A DNA stretch of 64,000 bases from Flavobacteriales bacterium (lineage in GTDB: Bacteria; Bacteroidota; Bacteroidia; Flavobacteriales_D; Crocinitomicaceae), in NCBI GenBank assembly GCA_947488235.1, contig CANLAQ010000006.1:1-64000 (forward strand), written 5' to 3'. The notes under the pieces are model-generated. The model saw only the letters and a list, made by a program, of their open reading frames with translations. It searched no databases and was not told where the DNA came from. Both the position numbers and the translations under genes were made by a program. Of the stretch, positions 53,850 through 61,337 are shown one piece after another. Every line of letters begins with the position of its first letter. Positions within the stretch are counted from its first letter, which is position 1.

Positions 53850-54248
53850 ATGGAAATTTCAACTGTTAATTATTTAGGAGACTTGCGCACTGAGTGTATT
53901 CATTACTCAGGAGAGAAGATACTTACAGATGCCCCTAAAGATAATTTTGGTAAAGGCGAAGCATTCTCTCCAACTGATTTAATGGCTACTTCTTTGGCGG
54001 CATGTTTTATAACAATAATGGGTATATATTGCGGACAGAATGGTATTAAAATGGAGCATTGCACTGCAAAAGTGGAAAAAATCATGTCCGCACTTCCTAG
54101 AAAAATCGCTAAAATTAATATCCGATTTAATTTATCAGAAAACCATTGGGATAAAGCTACTTTTGATGCGGTTGTCAGTGCTGGAAAAAAATGTCCCGTT
54201 GGATTAACCATTGAAGAAGTTGTAGCAATTGATTATATTTTTGAATAA
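53850..54248 (+). CDS. OsmC family protein
   Basis: A 132-residue peroxiredoxin-like protein of the OsmC/YhfA fold. One redox cysteine is in SLAACFITIMG (near 52) and the second in KKCPVGLTIEE (near 115). Such proteins reduce organic hydroperoxides with lipoylated partners; neighbouring lipA is suggestive but not proof. Two bases... its stop at 54248 is directly followed by the RlmB-like gene, whose ATG is at 54250. Confidence 0.88.
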   Translation: MEISTVNYLGDLRTECIHYSGEKILTDAPKDNFGKGEAFSPTDLMATSLAACFITIMGIYCGQNGIKMEHCTAKVEKIMSALPRKIAKINIRFNLSENHWDKATFDAVVSAGKKCPVGLTIEEVVAIDYIFE

Positions 54249-54249
54249 A

Positions 54250-55035
54250 ATGGAAAGAGAAAGAAACTATATTAAAAAGGAAAAATCAGATGTGATTTTT
54301 GGAATCCGCACGGTTATTGAGGCGATTCAAGCAGAACGAGAAATCAATAGAATTCTGATACAAAAAGGGATGAACAAAGATTTGTTCATGGAATTAAAGA
54401 ACGAACTAGCAGATAAAAACTATCAATTACAATTTGTTCCTGTTGAAAAATTAAATGCCTTAACTTCTGGAAATCACCAAGGAGTAATTGCTTTTGTGTC
54501 GCCTATCGAATATGGAGATATTGAAGTTGTGATAGACGACATGTTATTAAAAGGAGAGAAACCATGTGTTCTCGTATTGGATAGAATAACGGATGTAAGA
54601 AATTTTGGAGCGATAGCAAGAACAGCTGAATGTCAAGGAATCGATGCAATATTAATTCCCGCCAAAGGTTCTGCACTTGTCACTGCTGACGCGATGAAAG
54701 CCTCTGCAGGAGCATTAAATAGAATATTAGTTTGTAAAACAGACAACCTAAAAAACACCTTATTTTATTTACAACAAAGTGGACTAAGAATTATCGCTTG
54801 TACTGAAAAAGCAAGTGTTCCATTACAAAGCATCAATCTAAGAGGACCAGTGGCCATGATTTTCGGATCAGAGGAAAGTGGTATTACCAGTGATCTTATT
54901 TCTATGTCGGATGCTCGATTGAGAATCCCAATGAAAGGAGAAATTGCTTCTTTGAATGTGAGTGTTGCTGCTGGTATTGTTATGTATGAAAAAATGCGTC
55001 AGGATGCAGAAGTAATGTTTACCAAAGAAAAATAA
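54250..55035 (+). CDS. rlmB: TrmH/RlmB-type 23S rRNA (guanosine-2'-O)-methyltransferase
   Basis: A 261-residue SPOUT methyltransferase. N-terminal ribosomal-RNA-binding L30e-like part (16-95, FGIRTVIEAIQAEREINRIL, 'SGNHQGVIAFV'), C-terminal trefoil-knot with LDRITDVRNFGAIARTAE, IFGSEESGI and the closing RIPMKGEIASLNVSVAAGI. The RlmB subgroup methylates G2251 of 23S rRNA, but TrmH-type tRNA activity cannot be excluded. ATG 54250 lies one base after the OsmC-like stop. Confidence 0.9.
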   Translation: MERERNYIKKEKSDVIFGIRTVIEAIQAEREINRILIQKGMNKDLFMELKNELADKNYQLQFVPVEKLNALTSGNHQGVIAFVSPIEYGDIEVVIDDMLLKGEKPCVLVLDRITDVRNFGAIARTAECQGIDAILIPAKGSALVTADAMKASAGALNRILVCKTDNLKNTLFYLQQSGLRIIACTEKASVPLQSINLRGPVAMIFGSEESGITSDLISMSDARLRIPMKGEIASLNVSVAAGIVMYEKMRQDAEVMFTKEK

Positions 55036-55048
55036 TTTCAGGTTTCAA

Positions 55049-55759
55049 TTAACGCAATAACATAGCAGCTTTTTGCGGCACTTCATTTAGATCATATATT
55101 CTATGCTCAAACTTAAGGGTATTGCGCAAATTAGGTTCAAACCAAATGGCTTGCATTCCCGATCTTAACGCTCCTGCTATATCAGCATGATAATCATCTC
55201 CTACCATTAAAGAATTTTCAGGCTTAGCACATGCTAAATCCAAGGCATGTTTAAAAATCTTTTGATGGGGCTTATTATATCCAATGTGTTCCGAACATAC
55301 TACCACATCAAAAAAGGGACTTAACAAACAATTATTCAATTTTTCATATTGGACTTCTGTGAATCCATTAGTGATAATATGGAGGGTGAAACCCATTGTT
55401 TTCAAATCAGTTAAAACCTGAATGGCATTAGGAAAAAGTCGTGTTTGTCTAGGAGATATTTCTACATAAGCATCGCCGATTCTTTTTATTTGATTCTCAT
55501 CATGTAATCCGAAGACCTTAAGGGTTGCGCGAAAACGCTCATAACGCAAAGCTTCTTTTGCCAGTTTTCCTTGACCATATTTTTTCCAAAGAGCCGCATT
55601 TTTATTGCGATAAACTTTATGAAAATGTTCAAAACCTTGACAGGCATCTAATAGTTTTTCTTGTTCAAGAATAGTGCGCAAGGCAAATTCAGAATTAGCA
55701 TCAAAATCCCAAAGCGTTCTATCAAGATCAAAGAATAAATGTCTATCTGAATATGACAT
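55049..55759 (-). CDS. HAD-family 5'-nucleotidase (YjjG-like)
   Basis: A 236-residue HAD phosphatase: nucleophile motif FFDLDRTLWDFD (D at 11, D at 13), motif II IITNGFTEVQ, lysine in GYNKPHQKIF, and motif IV VGDDYHADIAGA. The cap insertion between motifs I and II and this order match the noncanonical nucleotidase YjjG that clears pyrimidine nucleotides. Its start overlaps the upstream membrane-protein gene by 17 bases. Its 3' end converges on rlmB. Confidence 0.9.
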   Translation of the reverse strand: MSYSDRHLFFDLDRTLWDFDANSEFALRTILEQEKLLDACQGFEHFHKVYRNKNAALWKKYGQGKLAKEALRYERFRATLKVFGLHDENQIKRIGDAYVEISPRQTRLFPNAIQVLTDLKTMGFTLHIITNGFTEVQYEKLNNCLLSPFFDVVVCSEHIGYNKPHQKIFKHALDLACAKPENSLMVGDDYHADIAGALRSGMQAIWFEPNLRNTLKFEHRIYDLNEVPQKAAMLLR

Positions 55760-56207
55760 AAGAAAGAAAAGTAGTCACAATTGCATTTAAAAACATACCT
55801 AGCATTATCCATAGAAAAGTAAACTTTTCATTGCCATAAAACTTAGCAACCACGATACTTCCAATCGGAACGGATAGAAAAAAAGGAGCCCAAAAACAAA
55901 TTCCTATTTTCCCGAAAGTCGATTTTATTTTGAGTATAAATCGATTCATTTTAGTGAATTTTTTTTTCACTTTCACGGTAGTATTATTTTGCTTTGCCCA
56001 AAGAAGTTTTTTGGCGTATCGTTTGGCGGTATAAGCTAATAAAAAATCACTTCCAAAATAAAAGAAAAATGATCCGAAGATACCGCCAGCAACTGAAGCA
56101 AAATAAGTCTCATAATAATGCATGCCGAGATGCACCGCTGTGAACGGCGCAAATAAAAATTTGACAGTTGACAACAAAAAAGTACTTGTAATTCCTCCCC
56201 AGTTCAT
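55743..56207 (-). CDS. Conserved membrane protein of unknown function
   Basis: A 154-residue protein with about four hydrophobic segments (8-28, 33-55, 97-118, 128-152) and a basic loop of lysines in the middle (near 80-95, KQNNTTVKVKKKFTK). Glycines and prolines in FFFYFGSDF and FWAPFFLSVPIGS recall small multi-helix membrane families, but I recognise no specific one. It lies between upp (two bases) and the HAD gene (17-base overlap), so all three are one operon. Confidence 0.65.
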   Translation of the reverse strand: MNWGGITSTFLLSTVKFLFAPFTAVHLGMHYYETYFASVAGGIFGSFFFYFGSDFLLAYTAKRYAKKLLWAKQNNTTVKVKKKFTKMNRFILKIKSTFGKIGICFWAPFFLSVPIGSIVVAKFYGNEKFTFLWIMLGMFLNAIVTTFLSYVIFR

Positions 56208-56209
56208 AA

Positions 56210-56857
56210 TTATACTTTTATGCCAAATGCTAAATCCCCTGCATCACCTAATCCAGGAACAATATAAGACTGTGCAGTTAACTCATCATCAATAGCCCCT
56301 ACCCAAAATTCTGTATTGGGAGGCAATTGATTTTTTAAAGATTCAATAGCAAACGAACTTGCAATCGCAGAGACAATAATCAATTTTTTCGGAGTTCCAT
56401 TGATCTTAAGCGTATTATATACTGCTAACATGGAATTACCTGTCGCCAACATAGGATCACTTATGATCCAAATTTTATTGTCTAAAGGAGGTGCTGCAAG
56501 ATATTCAACAAATATTTCGAAATCTTCAGGACTTGAATGTTTTCTATAGGCAGATATAAAAGCGCTGTCAGCTTTATCAAATGTACGCATGAGTCCCTGA
56601 TGCATCGCTAATCCTGCACGCAGTATCGTAATTAATACAGGTTGCTCCAATAATACTTTACAAGAAGAAATACCTAAAGGTGTAATAATGTCCTTTGAGG
56701 AATAGGCTAAATTTTTAGAAAGTTCATAGCCCATTATTTCGGCGATGCGCTCCATATTCAGTCTGAAACGAAGTGCATCTTTCTGAACTTGTTCATCTCT
56801 AATTTCAGCAATATAGCTTCCCAATATGGATGCGTGATCGGAAAAATTATATACCAT
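56210..56857 (-). CDS. upp: Uracil phosphoribosyltransferase
   Basis: A 215-residue type-I phosphoribosyltransferase that converts uracil and PRPP to UMP for pyrimidine salvage. The PRPP-binding loop is WIISDPMLATGNSML, with LEQPVLITILRAGLAMHQG and the C-terminal uracil-binding YIVPGLGDAGDLAFG. ATG 56857 is used; an in-frame TTG two codons earlier is the only extension. First gene of an operon with the membrane protein and the YjjG-like nucleotidase, which fits nucleotide salvage. Confidence 0.95.
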   Translation of the reverse strand: MVYNFSDHASILGSYIAEIRDEQVQKDALRFRLNMERIAEIMGYELSKNLAYSSKDIITPLGISSCKVLLEQPVLITILRAGLAMHQGLMRTFDKADSAFISAYRKHSSPEDFEIFVEYLAAPPLDNKIWIISDPMLATGNSMLAVYNTLKINGTPKKLIIVSAIASSFAIESLKNQLPPNTEFWVGAIDDELTAQSYIVPGLGDAGDLAFGIKV

Positions 56858-56965
56858 AATCAATAGTGATTTTTTTGATAAAGTTAGTCAGAAAATCAAG
56901 TTAAATTAAGAATTAACAAAGTTTATGTAATTTAACAAATCAAAGATTTTTCCTATTTTTAGCAG

Positions 56966-58255
56966 ATGAATCAATCGAATAAAAAAATAATTTTTGTTGT
57001 TATTGTTGCTGCTCTTGGATACTTTGTTGACATCTATGACTTAGTGCTCTTTGGCGTTGTAAAAGCAGACAGTCTAAAAGCAATTATGCCAAGTGCTAGC
57101 ATACTAGAACAAGCGGCAATGGGCAAACACCTATTCAATATGCAAATGTTAGGAATGCTCATTGGGGGATTAATTTGGGGAGTTTTAGGAGATAAAAAAG
57201 GGCGATTAAAAGTGCTTTTTGGTTCTATTCTGCTCTACTCTATTGCTAATATCACCAATGCTTTTGTAACAGACACTTTTAGTTATTCTTTGATTCGAAT
57301 AGTAGCAGGTATTGGTTTAGCGGGAGAATTAGGTGCCGGAATAACATTAGTTTCCGAAATGATGTCCAAAGAAAAACGAGGCTATGGAACGATGATTATA
57401 GTAACCTTTGGAGCATTAGGCGCAGTAGTTGCTTCACTCGTAGGTTCAACTGGCGCTGGTTTAGCTACTTTATTTTCAAATATTTCCAATATTCAAATTG
57501 CACCTTGGCAAGCCGCTTATTTATTAGGTGGAATAATGGGATTAACCTTATTATTCTTGCGTGTAGGAACCATCGAATCTAATTTCTTTAATACCATTAA
57601 AACCAAAGAAAGTGTAAAGAAAGGATCTTTTAAAATTTTATTCTCTTCTAGAAAAAACACCTTGAAATATCTTCATTGTATTTTGATTGGCATTCCTATT
57701 TGGTATGTTATTGGATTAATTATAATGAATTCAAAAGACGATTTTGGTCCCTGGCTTGGTCTTTCCAATGTGAGTAATGGAAAAGCAGTAATGTATGCCT
57801 ATATTGGTTTATCATTGGGGGATCTAATTTCTGGATTTTTAAGTCAATGGCTGAAAAGTAGAAAACTAGTTGTGAAAATTTATCTAGGCTTTACAGCAAT
57901 AACTTGCCTCATTTTCTTGTTCTTCATTAAACAAATTAGCCTTGAGAATTATTATTTGTTTTGCTTTCTCTTAGGAACAGGCACTGGTTATTGGGCTATT
58001 TTTGTAACCATTGCAGCGGAACAATTTGGAACCAATATCAGATCTACCGCAGCTAACACCATTCCTAATTTTGTAAGAGGTTCGGTAAACCTTATTATAC
58101 TTTTATTCGGATTTTTACTTTCAATGTCTTGCACAACAGGTGTTGCGGCATTGATAATAGGATTTGTCCTGATTTTACTTGCTTATTTCAGTTTGAGTAA
58201 ATTAGACGAGACCTTTGGAAAAGATTTAAATTATCTAGAGGAAGAAACTACTTAA
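56966..58255 (+). CDS. MFS transporter (metabolite/sugar symporter-like)
   Basis: A 429-residue major-facilitator transporter with about twelve membrane helices. Signature loop GVLGDKKGRLKVLFGS between helices 2 and 3, and FVDIYDLVLFGVV in helix 1 with the acidic pair typical of metabolite:H+ symporters. A central cytoplasmic loop lies at about 205-235. LGTGTGYWAIFVTIAAEQFG in helix 10 is a common MFS feature. The substrate is not predictable; the nearest look-alikes transport dicarboxylates or sialic-acid-type molecules. Monocistronic; the region after its stop carries the repeats listed below. Confidence 0.87.
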   Translation: MNQSNKKIIFVVIVAALGYFVDIYDLVLFGVVKADSLKAIMPSASILEQAAMGKHLFNMQMLGMLIGGLIWGVLGDKKGRLKVLFGSILLYSIANITNAFVTDTFSYSLIRIVAGIGLAGELGAGITLVSEMMSKEKRGYGTMIIVTFGALGAVVASLVGSTGAGLATLFSNISNIQIAPWQAAYLLGGIMGLTLLFLRVGTIESNFFNTIKTKESVKKGSFKILFSSRKNTLKYLHCILIGIPIWYVIGLIIMNSKDDFGPWLGLSNVSNGKAVMYAYIGLSLGDLISGFLSQWLKSRKLVVKIYLGFTAITCLIFLFFIKQISLENYYLFCFLLGTGTGYWAIFVTIAAEQFGTNIRSTAANTIPNFVRGSVNLIILLFGFLLSMSCTTGVAALIIGFVLILLAYFSLSKLDETFGKDLNYLEEETT

Positions 58256-58256
58256 T

Positions 58257-58380
58257 GCCCACCTGCTTTGCAGGAATTGAGCCGCGGATTATCAAGCTGC
58301 GGCATGCTTCCTGGCTTGATGATCATAAGGGTTTACTCACCGCACCATTTAAAAGCCCACCTGCTTTGCAGGAATTGAGC
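58257..58380. repeat. Pair of 26-base direct repeats with a structured 72-base spacer
   Basis: The same 26 bases (starting GCCCACCTGCTTTGCAGG and ending in GAATTGAGC) occur at 58257-58282 and 58355-58380. Each holds a small hairpin CCTGC-TTT-GCAGG. The spacer has two inverted repeats, GCCGC/GCGGC and ATCAAGC/GCTTGAT, and is more GC-rich than its surroundings. The block begins two bases after the MFS stop. It is not a CRISPR array (two units only). Confidence 0.85.
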
Positions 58381-58435
58381 TTTTTTCATTTTCTTCCTCA
58401 TTCAAACAAGTTTGATTCGGGAAAATGAAAAAAGC
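58379..58435. repeat. Long inverted repeat beside tRNA-Leu
   Basis: Perfect 15-base arms GCTTTTTTCATTTTC (58379-58393) and GAAAATGAAAAAAGC (58421-58435), with a 27-base loop containing a smaller hairpin TCAAAC/GTTTGA. Its right arm also belongs to the tRNA terminator, so the two structures exclude each other. Confidence 0.8.
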
Positions 58436-58460
58436 CCAATATAAAAAATACTGGACTTTT
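58430..58460 (-). terminator. Terminator of tRNA-Leu
   Basis: Minus strand AAAAGTCCAGTAT, loop TTTTT, ATATTGGGCTTTTTT: 13-bp stem with two or three G-T pairs followed by T-run, four bases after the tRNA CCA end. Confidence 0.75.
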
Positions 58461-58463
58461 AAT

Positions 58464-58548
58464 TGGTGCCCACGACTGGATTCGAACCAGCACACCTAAT
58501 GGCACCACCCCCTCAAGATGGCATGTCTACCAATTTCACCACGTGGGC
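58464..58548 (-). tRNA. tRNA-Leu (anticodon GAG)
   Basis: An 85-base cloverleaf on the minus strand including an encoded CCA. The acceptor stem GCCCACG pairs with CGTGGGC, the D arm is GTGAAATTGGTAGAC, and the anticodon stem CCATC pairs with GGTGG (one G-T) around loop TTGAGGG, giving anticodon GAG. A long type-II variable arm (TGCCATTAGGTG region) follows, and the T arm CTGGTTCGAATCCAG. It reads CUC/CUU leucine codons. Confidence 0.95.
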
Positions 58549-58703
58549 ATAAAATTTAATATGAGAACTTAAAAAAATTAACATTGCTAAATTTTCAAGT
58601 GTGCCCAAAGATAGATAAATCTCGAAAATCTTTTACGCTAAAATTATATTCGCCAAAAAATAATCTTTAACTTTAATAAAATATTTCATAAAAGAGGATA
58701 AAA

Positions 58704-58895
58704 ATGCGACTTCTGAATATGCTTTCAATATTTATTGGTAGTGGAATTGGCTACATTTATTACCTCAATTTCCCTTGTCAAAATCAATGCTCAATTACCT
58801 CTAATCCTTTTGCATCAATGATTTTTGGCGGTTTATTCGGAGCTCTTTTGTTTCAAATACTTTCGACAATAAAAAAATATAAGGAAGAAAATTGA
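58704..58895 (+). CDS. Small DUF6132-like membrane protein
   Basis: A 63-residue protein with two membrane segments (4-22 and 38-56) and the central pattern YYLNFPCQNQCSITSNPFAS, matching a family of small Bacteroidota proteins (DUF6132-like) with CP-type cysteines and ITSNP. Function unknown. An AGAGGA purine run lies about eight bases before the ATG, one of the few Shine-Dalgarno-like sites in this window. Its TGA overlaps the TTG start of the next gene. Confidence 0.78.
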   Translation: MRLLNMLSIFIGSGIGYIYYLNFPCQNQCSITSNPFASMIFGGLFGALLFQILSTIKKYKEEN

Positions 58896-59776
58896 AAAAA
58901 TCTACTCTTTTATTAAGCTTATTTCTTCTTTTCTTCATCCAAGAATCATGGGGACAAACCTTTAGTTTTGATAAATTAAATCAAAGACGCAATTGGCGCA
59001 TCAATAAAAGAGAATTTCAATTAGGACTTTGTGCAACTCAATTTAATGGTGATTTAGGCGGTGCAGGTGGCAATGGAATTGATTACAGTACAAAAGATAT
59101 AGATTGGCAATCCACCGGATCGGGACTTGAAATAGCCTATAAATATAGATTTAAGCCTTATTTTGCCACTAAAACATGTGTCAGTTATTTCAAAGTTCAA
59201 GCAGATGACAAATATTCTGAAGAAGGAACTAGAAACATGCGGAATTTACATTTCAGAAGTAAATGCTTTGATATCAGTCAACGAATGGAGCTTATTATTC
59301 TAGCAAATGAAAGCAATGGTAGATTTTACAACCTAACTTCTAAAGCACGAAAAAACAACTCAAACTGGCAACTTTATCTTTTTGGTGGAATAGGTTTGAT
59401 GTATTTTAATCCACAAGCGATGTACAATGGAACATGGACTAATCTTCAAGCATTAAAAACAGAAGGTCAATCGACACCATATTCTCGAACTACTTTTATT
59501 ATTCCATCAGGATTGGGAATGCGCTTTGGTGTAAATGAACGCTTCAGAGTCGGTGTTGAATTAGCGTACACGAAGACATTTTCAGATTATATCGATGATG
59601 TGAGCACAACATACACCTCTATTAATAATCTAAGTTCCCCAGCTGCTGTTTTTCTAGCCAACCCAAATGGTAACTCTAGTACTTACGGGCCTGGTGAAAA
59701 AAGAGGGGACCCTAATCAAAAAGATGCGTATTATAAATTGAGTTTTCAATTAATTTATAATCTATACCATCGCTAA
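58892..59776 (+). CDS. Outer-membrane beta-barrel protein (DUF6089-like)
   Basis: A 294-residue protein with a signal peptide (MKKSTLLLSLFLLFFIQESWGQ) and alternating-strand barrel sequence. The segments FQLGLCATQFNGDLGG, LFGGIGLMYFNPQAMYNGTW, ALKTEGQ and IIPSGLGMRFGVNERFRVGVELAY are typical of Bacteroidota DUF6089-type barrels. The start is TTG at 58892, overlapping the preceding stop by three bases; no ATG lies near the signal peptide. Role unknown, probably an outer-membrane channel or structural protein. Confidence 0.8.
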   Translation: MKKSTLLLSLFLLFFIQESWGQTFSFDKLNQRRNWRINKREFQLGLCATQFNGDLGGAGGNGIDYSTKDIDWQSTGSGLEIAYKYRFKPYFATKTCVSYFKVQADDKYSEEGTRNMRNLHFRSKCFDISQRMELIILANESNGRFYNLTSKARKNNSNWQLYLFGGIGLMYFNPQAMYNGTWTNLQALKTEGQSTPYSRTTFIIPSGLGMRFGVNERFRVGVELAYTKTFSDYIDDVSTTYTSINNLSSPAAVFLANPNGNSSTYGPGEKRGDPNQKDAYYKLSFQLIYNLYHR

Positions 59777-59786
59777 AAAATTGAGC

Positions 59787-59814
59787 AAAAAAAAACCGCC
59801 GAAGCGGTTCTTTT
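59787..59814. terminator. Terminator between the barrel gene and the small secreted protein
   Basis: AACCGC, loop CGAA, GCGGTT (59794-59809) with a run of nine A before and CTTTT after; usable from both strands. Confidence 0.8.
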
Positions 59815-59827
59815 AAAAAAGCTGGAA

Positions 59828-60193
59828 TTACTTTAAATATTTTTCCATAAATGCACCAACAGTAATGATATCATCACCAATGTGTACATTACTTGCACCC
59901 GATGCACTTAAAAAACGGCCAATAATCATTCTTGACTGCTCGTCATTGTTTAATAATTGAACGATTGTTTTGTTGGTATTTACATCAAAACTGATTTTTA
60001 AATTTTCAGTATAATATTTACTTACCTCATCAATTTTATCAGGTGTTATATCCGAACCCATAGTGAAAGTATAAGTTCCACTCGTTTTTGATTGGATTAA
60101 TTGTTTCGGCGTTTCGCTAATTGCATAAGATTGAGCATTAACATTAGATAAAGCGACAAATAATAAAGCAAGTGTAAAAAGTATTTTTTTCAT
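59828..60193 (-). CDS. Small secreted protein of unknown function
   Basis: A 121-residue protein with a clean signal peptide (MKKILFTLALLFVALSNVNA, cleavage before Q). The mature part is about 100 residues, mixed alpha/beta, without cysteines; no motif recognised. It sits alone between a terminator and a 106-base intergenic stretch in which I see nothing else. Confidence 0.65.
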   Translation of the reverse strand: MKKILFTLALLFVALSNVNAQSYAISETPKQLIQSKTSGTYTFTMGSDITPDKIDEVSKYYTENLKISFDVNTNKTIVQLLNNDEQSRMIIGRFLSASGASNVHIGDDIITVGAFMEKYLK

Positions 60194-60299
60194 TTTCTTA
60201 GTTTTTAGTTAACGCTAAAGTAGACAAAAAAAATTCGTGAAATAAATTTGTCATATAATTTAACAAAATATTAAACAATTTTTTAGTCAATTCTTCATA

Positions 60300-61238
60300 C
60301 TATTTAAAGACATCGCGCATTACTTCACCGCTGGAAGTTGCTCCATTAATATGCAATAATTCTAATATTGTTGCATGCACATCTATTAAACTATGAGTAC
60401 TTGAATTGATTGTATTCGTTTTAAAATCTGGTCCATAACAATAAAGATTAATATGACGACAACCTTCACAGTCATCACCATGAGAAACAAAACCATTTTG
60501 AACATTGTTAAGATGTCTTCCATGATCATTCGAAATAAATAAACTTGTTTTATCCTTATATACCGGATCAGATTGAATTTTTTTCCAAATTTCATGACAA
60601 TAAGCATCTGAATTTTTGATTCCTGCCAGGTAGTTTCCCCAATTATTTTGATGTCCTGAAAAATCTGGCTCTCTAAAATTAACCAATAATAATTTCGGAT
60701 GATATGCATCCATGACTTCAATTACCTTTTTAAAAGTAATACTGTCGTGGCGGTAACCACTTCCTAAACCCGAAACACCACAATCAGTTGAAGGCATGCT
60801 TTTATTCTTCCAACGCGTGTCTTTGCAATTGGCCAAGACTTCTAATTTATCTTTACTGGCAATAATCCATGCCTCTTTCTGATCATTTCCACTTTCATTC
60901 AACCAATGCTGAAAAAATGAAGAATGTACCGGTAATTCTTGTCCACCATTATTGATTGCTTGATAATAACCTGTAGTAAGCGCTGTATGACCATTGGTGG
61001 TCCATGTTTGACCTAAATTGTAATAGGAGGTAAAAACTACTCCTTCAGGCGCTAAAACAGAATCCATAAATGGGATGTATTTATGACTAAAATCACCCCA
61101 AGTTTCAGAATACCTTGGCCCGTCAACAACTAAAACAACAATATATTTAGTTAAATACTTTTTGTTTTGTACCCTATCGTGTGAACAAGAATAAATAAAT
61201 TGAGTGACAAGAAATAAATACAAAAGTGCTTTATTCAT
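60300..61238 (-). CDS. Alkaline-phosphatase-superfamily phosphodiesterase, probable lipoprotein
   Basis: A 312-residue protein: signal ending SCS (candidate lipid-bearing cysteine 18), metal Asp D39 in VVLVVDGPRYSE, nucleophile threonine T80 in GQTWTTNGHTALTTG, second metal site in NFREPDFSGHQNNW and ISNDHGRHL. These are the family marks of nucleotide-pyrophosphatase/sulfatase-like hydrolases. A cysteine pair (DDCEGC) near residue 255 probably forms a disulfide. Periplasmic or surface; substrate unknown. It is related to, but not closely like, the TPR phosphodiesterase at 12.8 kb. Confidence 0.83.
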   Translation of the reverse strand: MNKALLYLFLVTQFIYSCSHDRVQNKKYLTKYIVVLVVDGPRYSETWGDFSHKYIPFMDSVLAPEGVVFTSYYNLGQTWTTNGHTALTTGYYQAINNGGQELPVHSSFFQHWLNESGNDQKEAWIIASKDKLEVLANCKDTRWKNKSMPSTDCGVSGLGSGYRHDSITFKKVIEVMDAYHPKLLLVNFREPDFSGHQNNWGNYLAGIKNSDAYCHEIWKKIQSDPVYKDKTSLFISNDHGRHLNNVQNGFVSHGDDCEGCRHINLYCYGPDFKTNTINSSTHSLIDVHATILELLHINGATSSGEVMRDVFK

Positions 61239-61337
61239 ATTGCAAGTTATAAAAAATAGCGCTTTGATTACACGAACATAAAAGGATAATTACTCTATTG
61301 TTAAATTAAGTAACTTTAGTGCATATAATTTAATTAA

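Noticed and set aside
58257-58380. Two repeats as a CRISPR array
   Set aside because: Only two units, a single 72-base spacer, no cas genes; hairpin and GC pattern fit a REP-like or element relic better.
58257-58548. Repeats as att sites of an element integrated at tRNA-Leu
   Set aside because: Only about six bases of the repeat (GCCCAC) resemble the tRNA acceptor stem, and no integrase is present.
60300-61238. Recent duplicate of the TPR phosphodiesterase at 12.8 kb
   Set aside because: Only family-level motifs are shared; domain content, localisation signal and sequence differ throughout.
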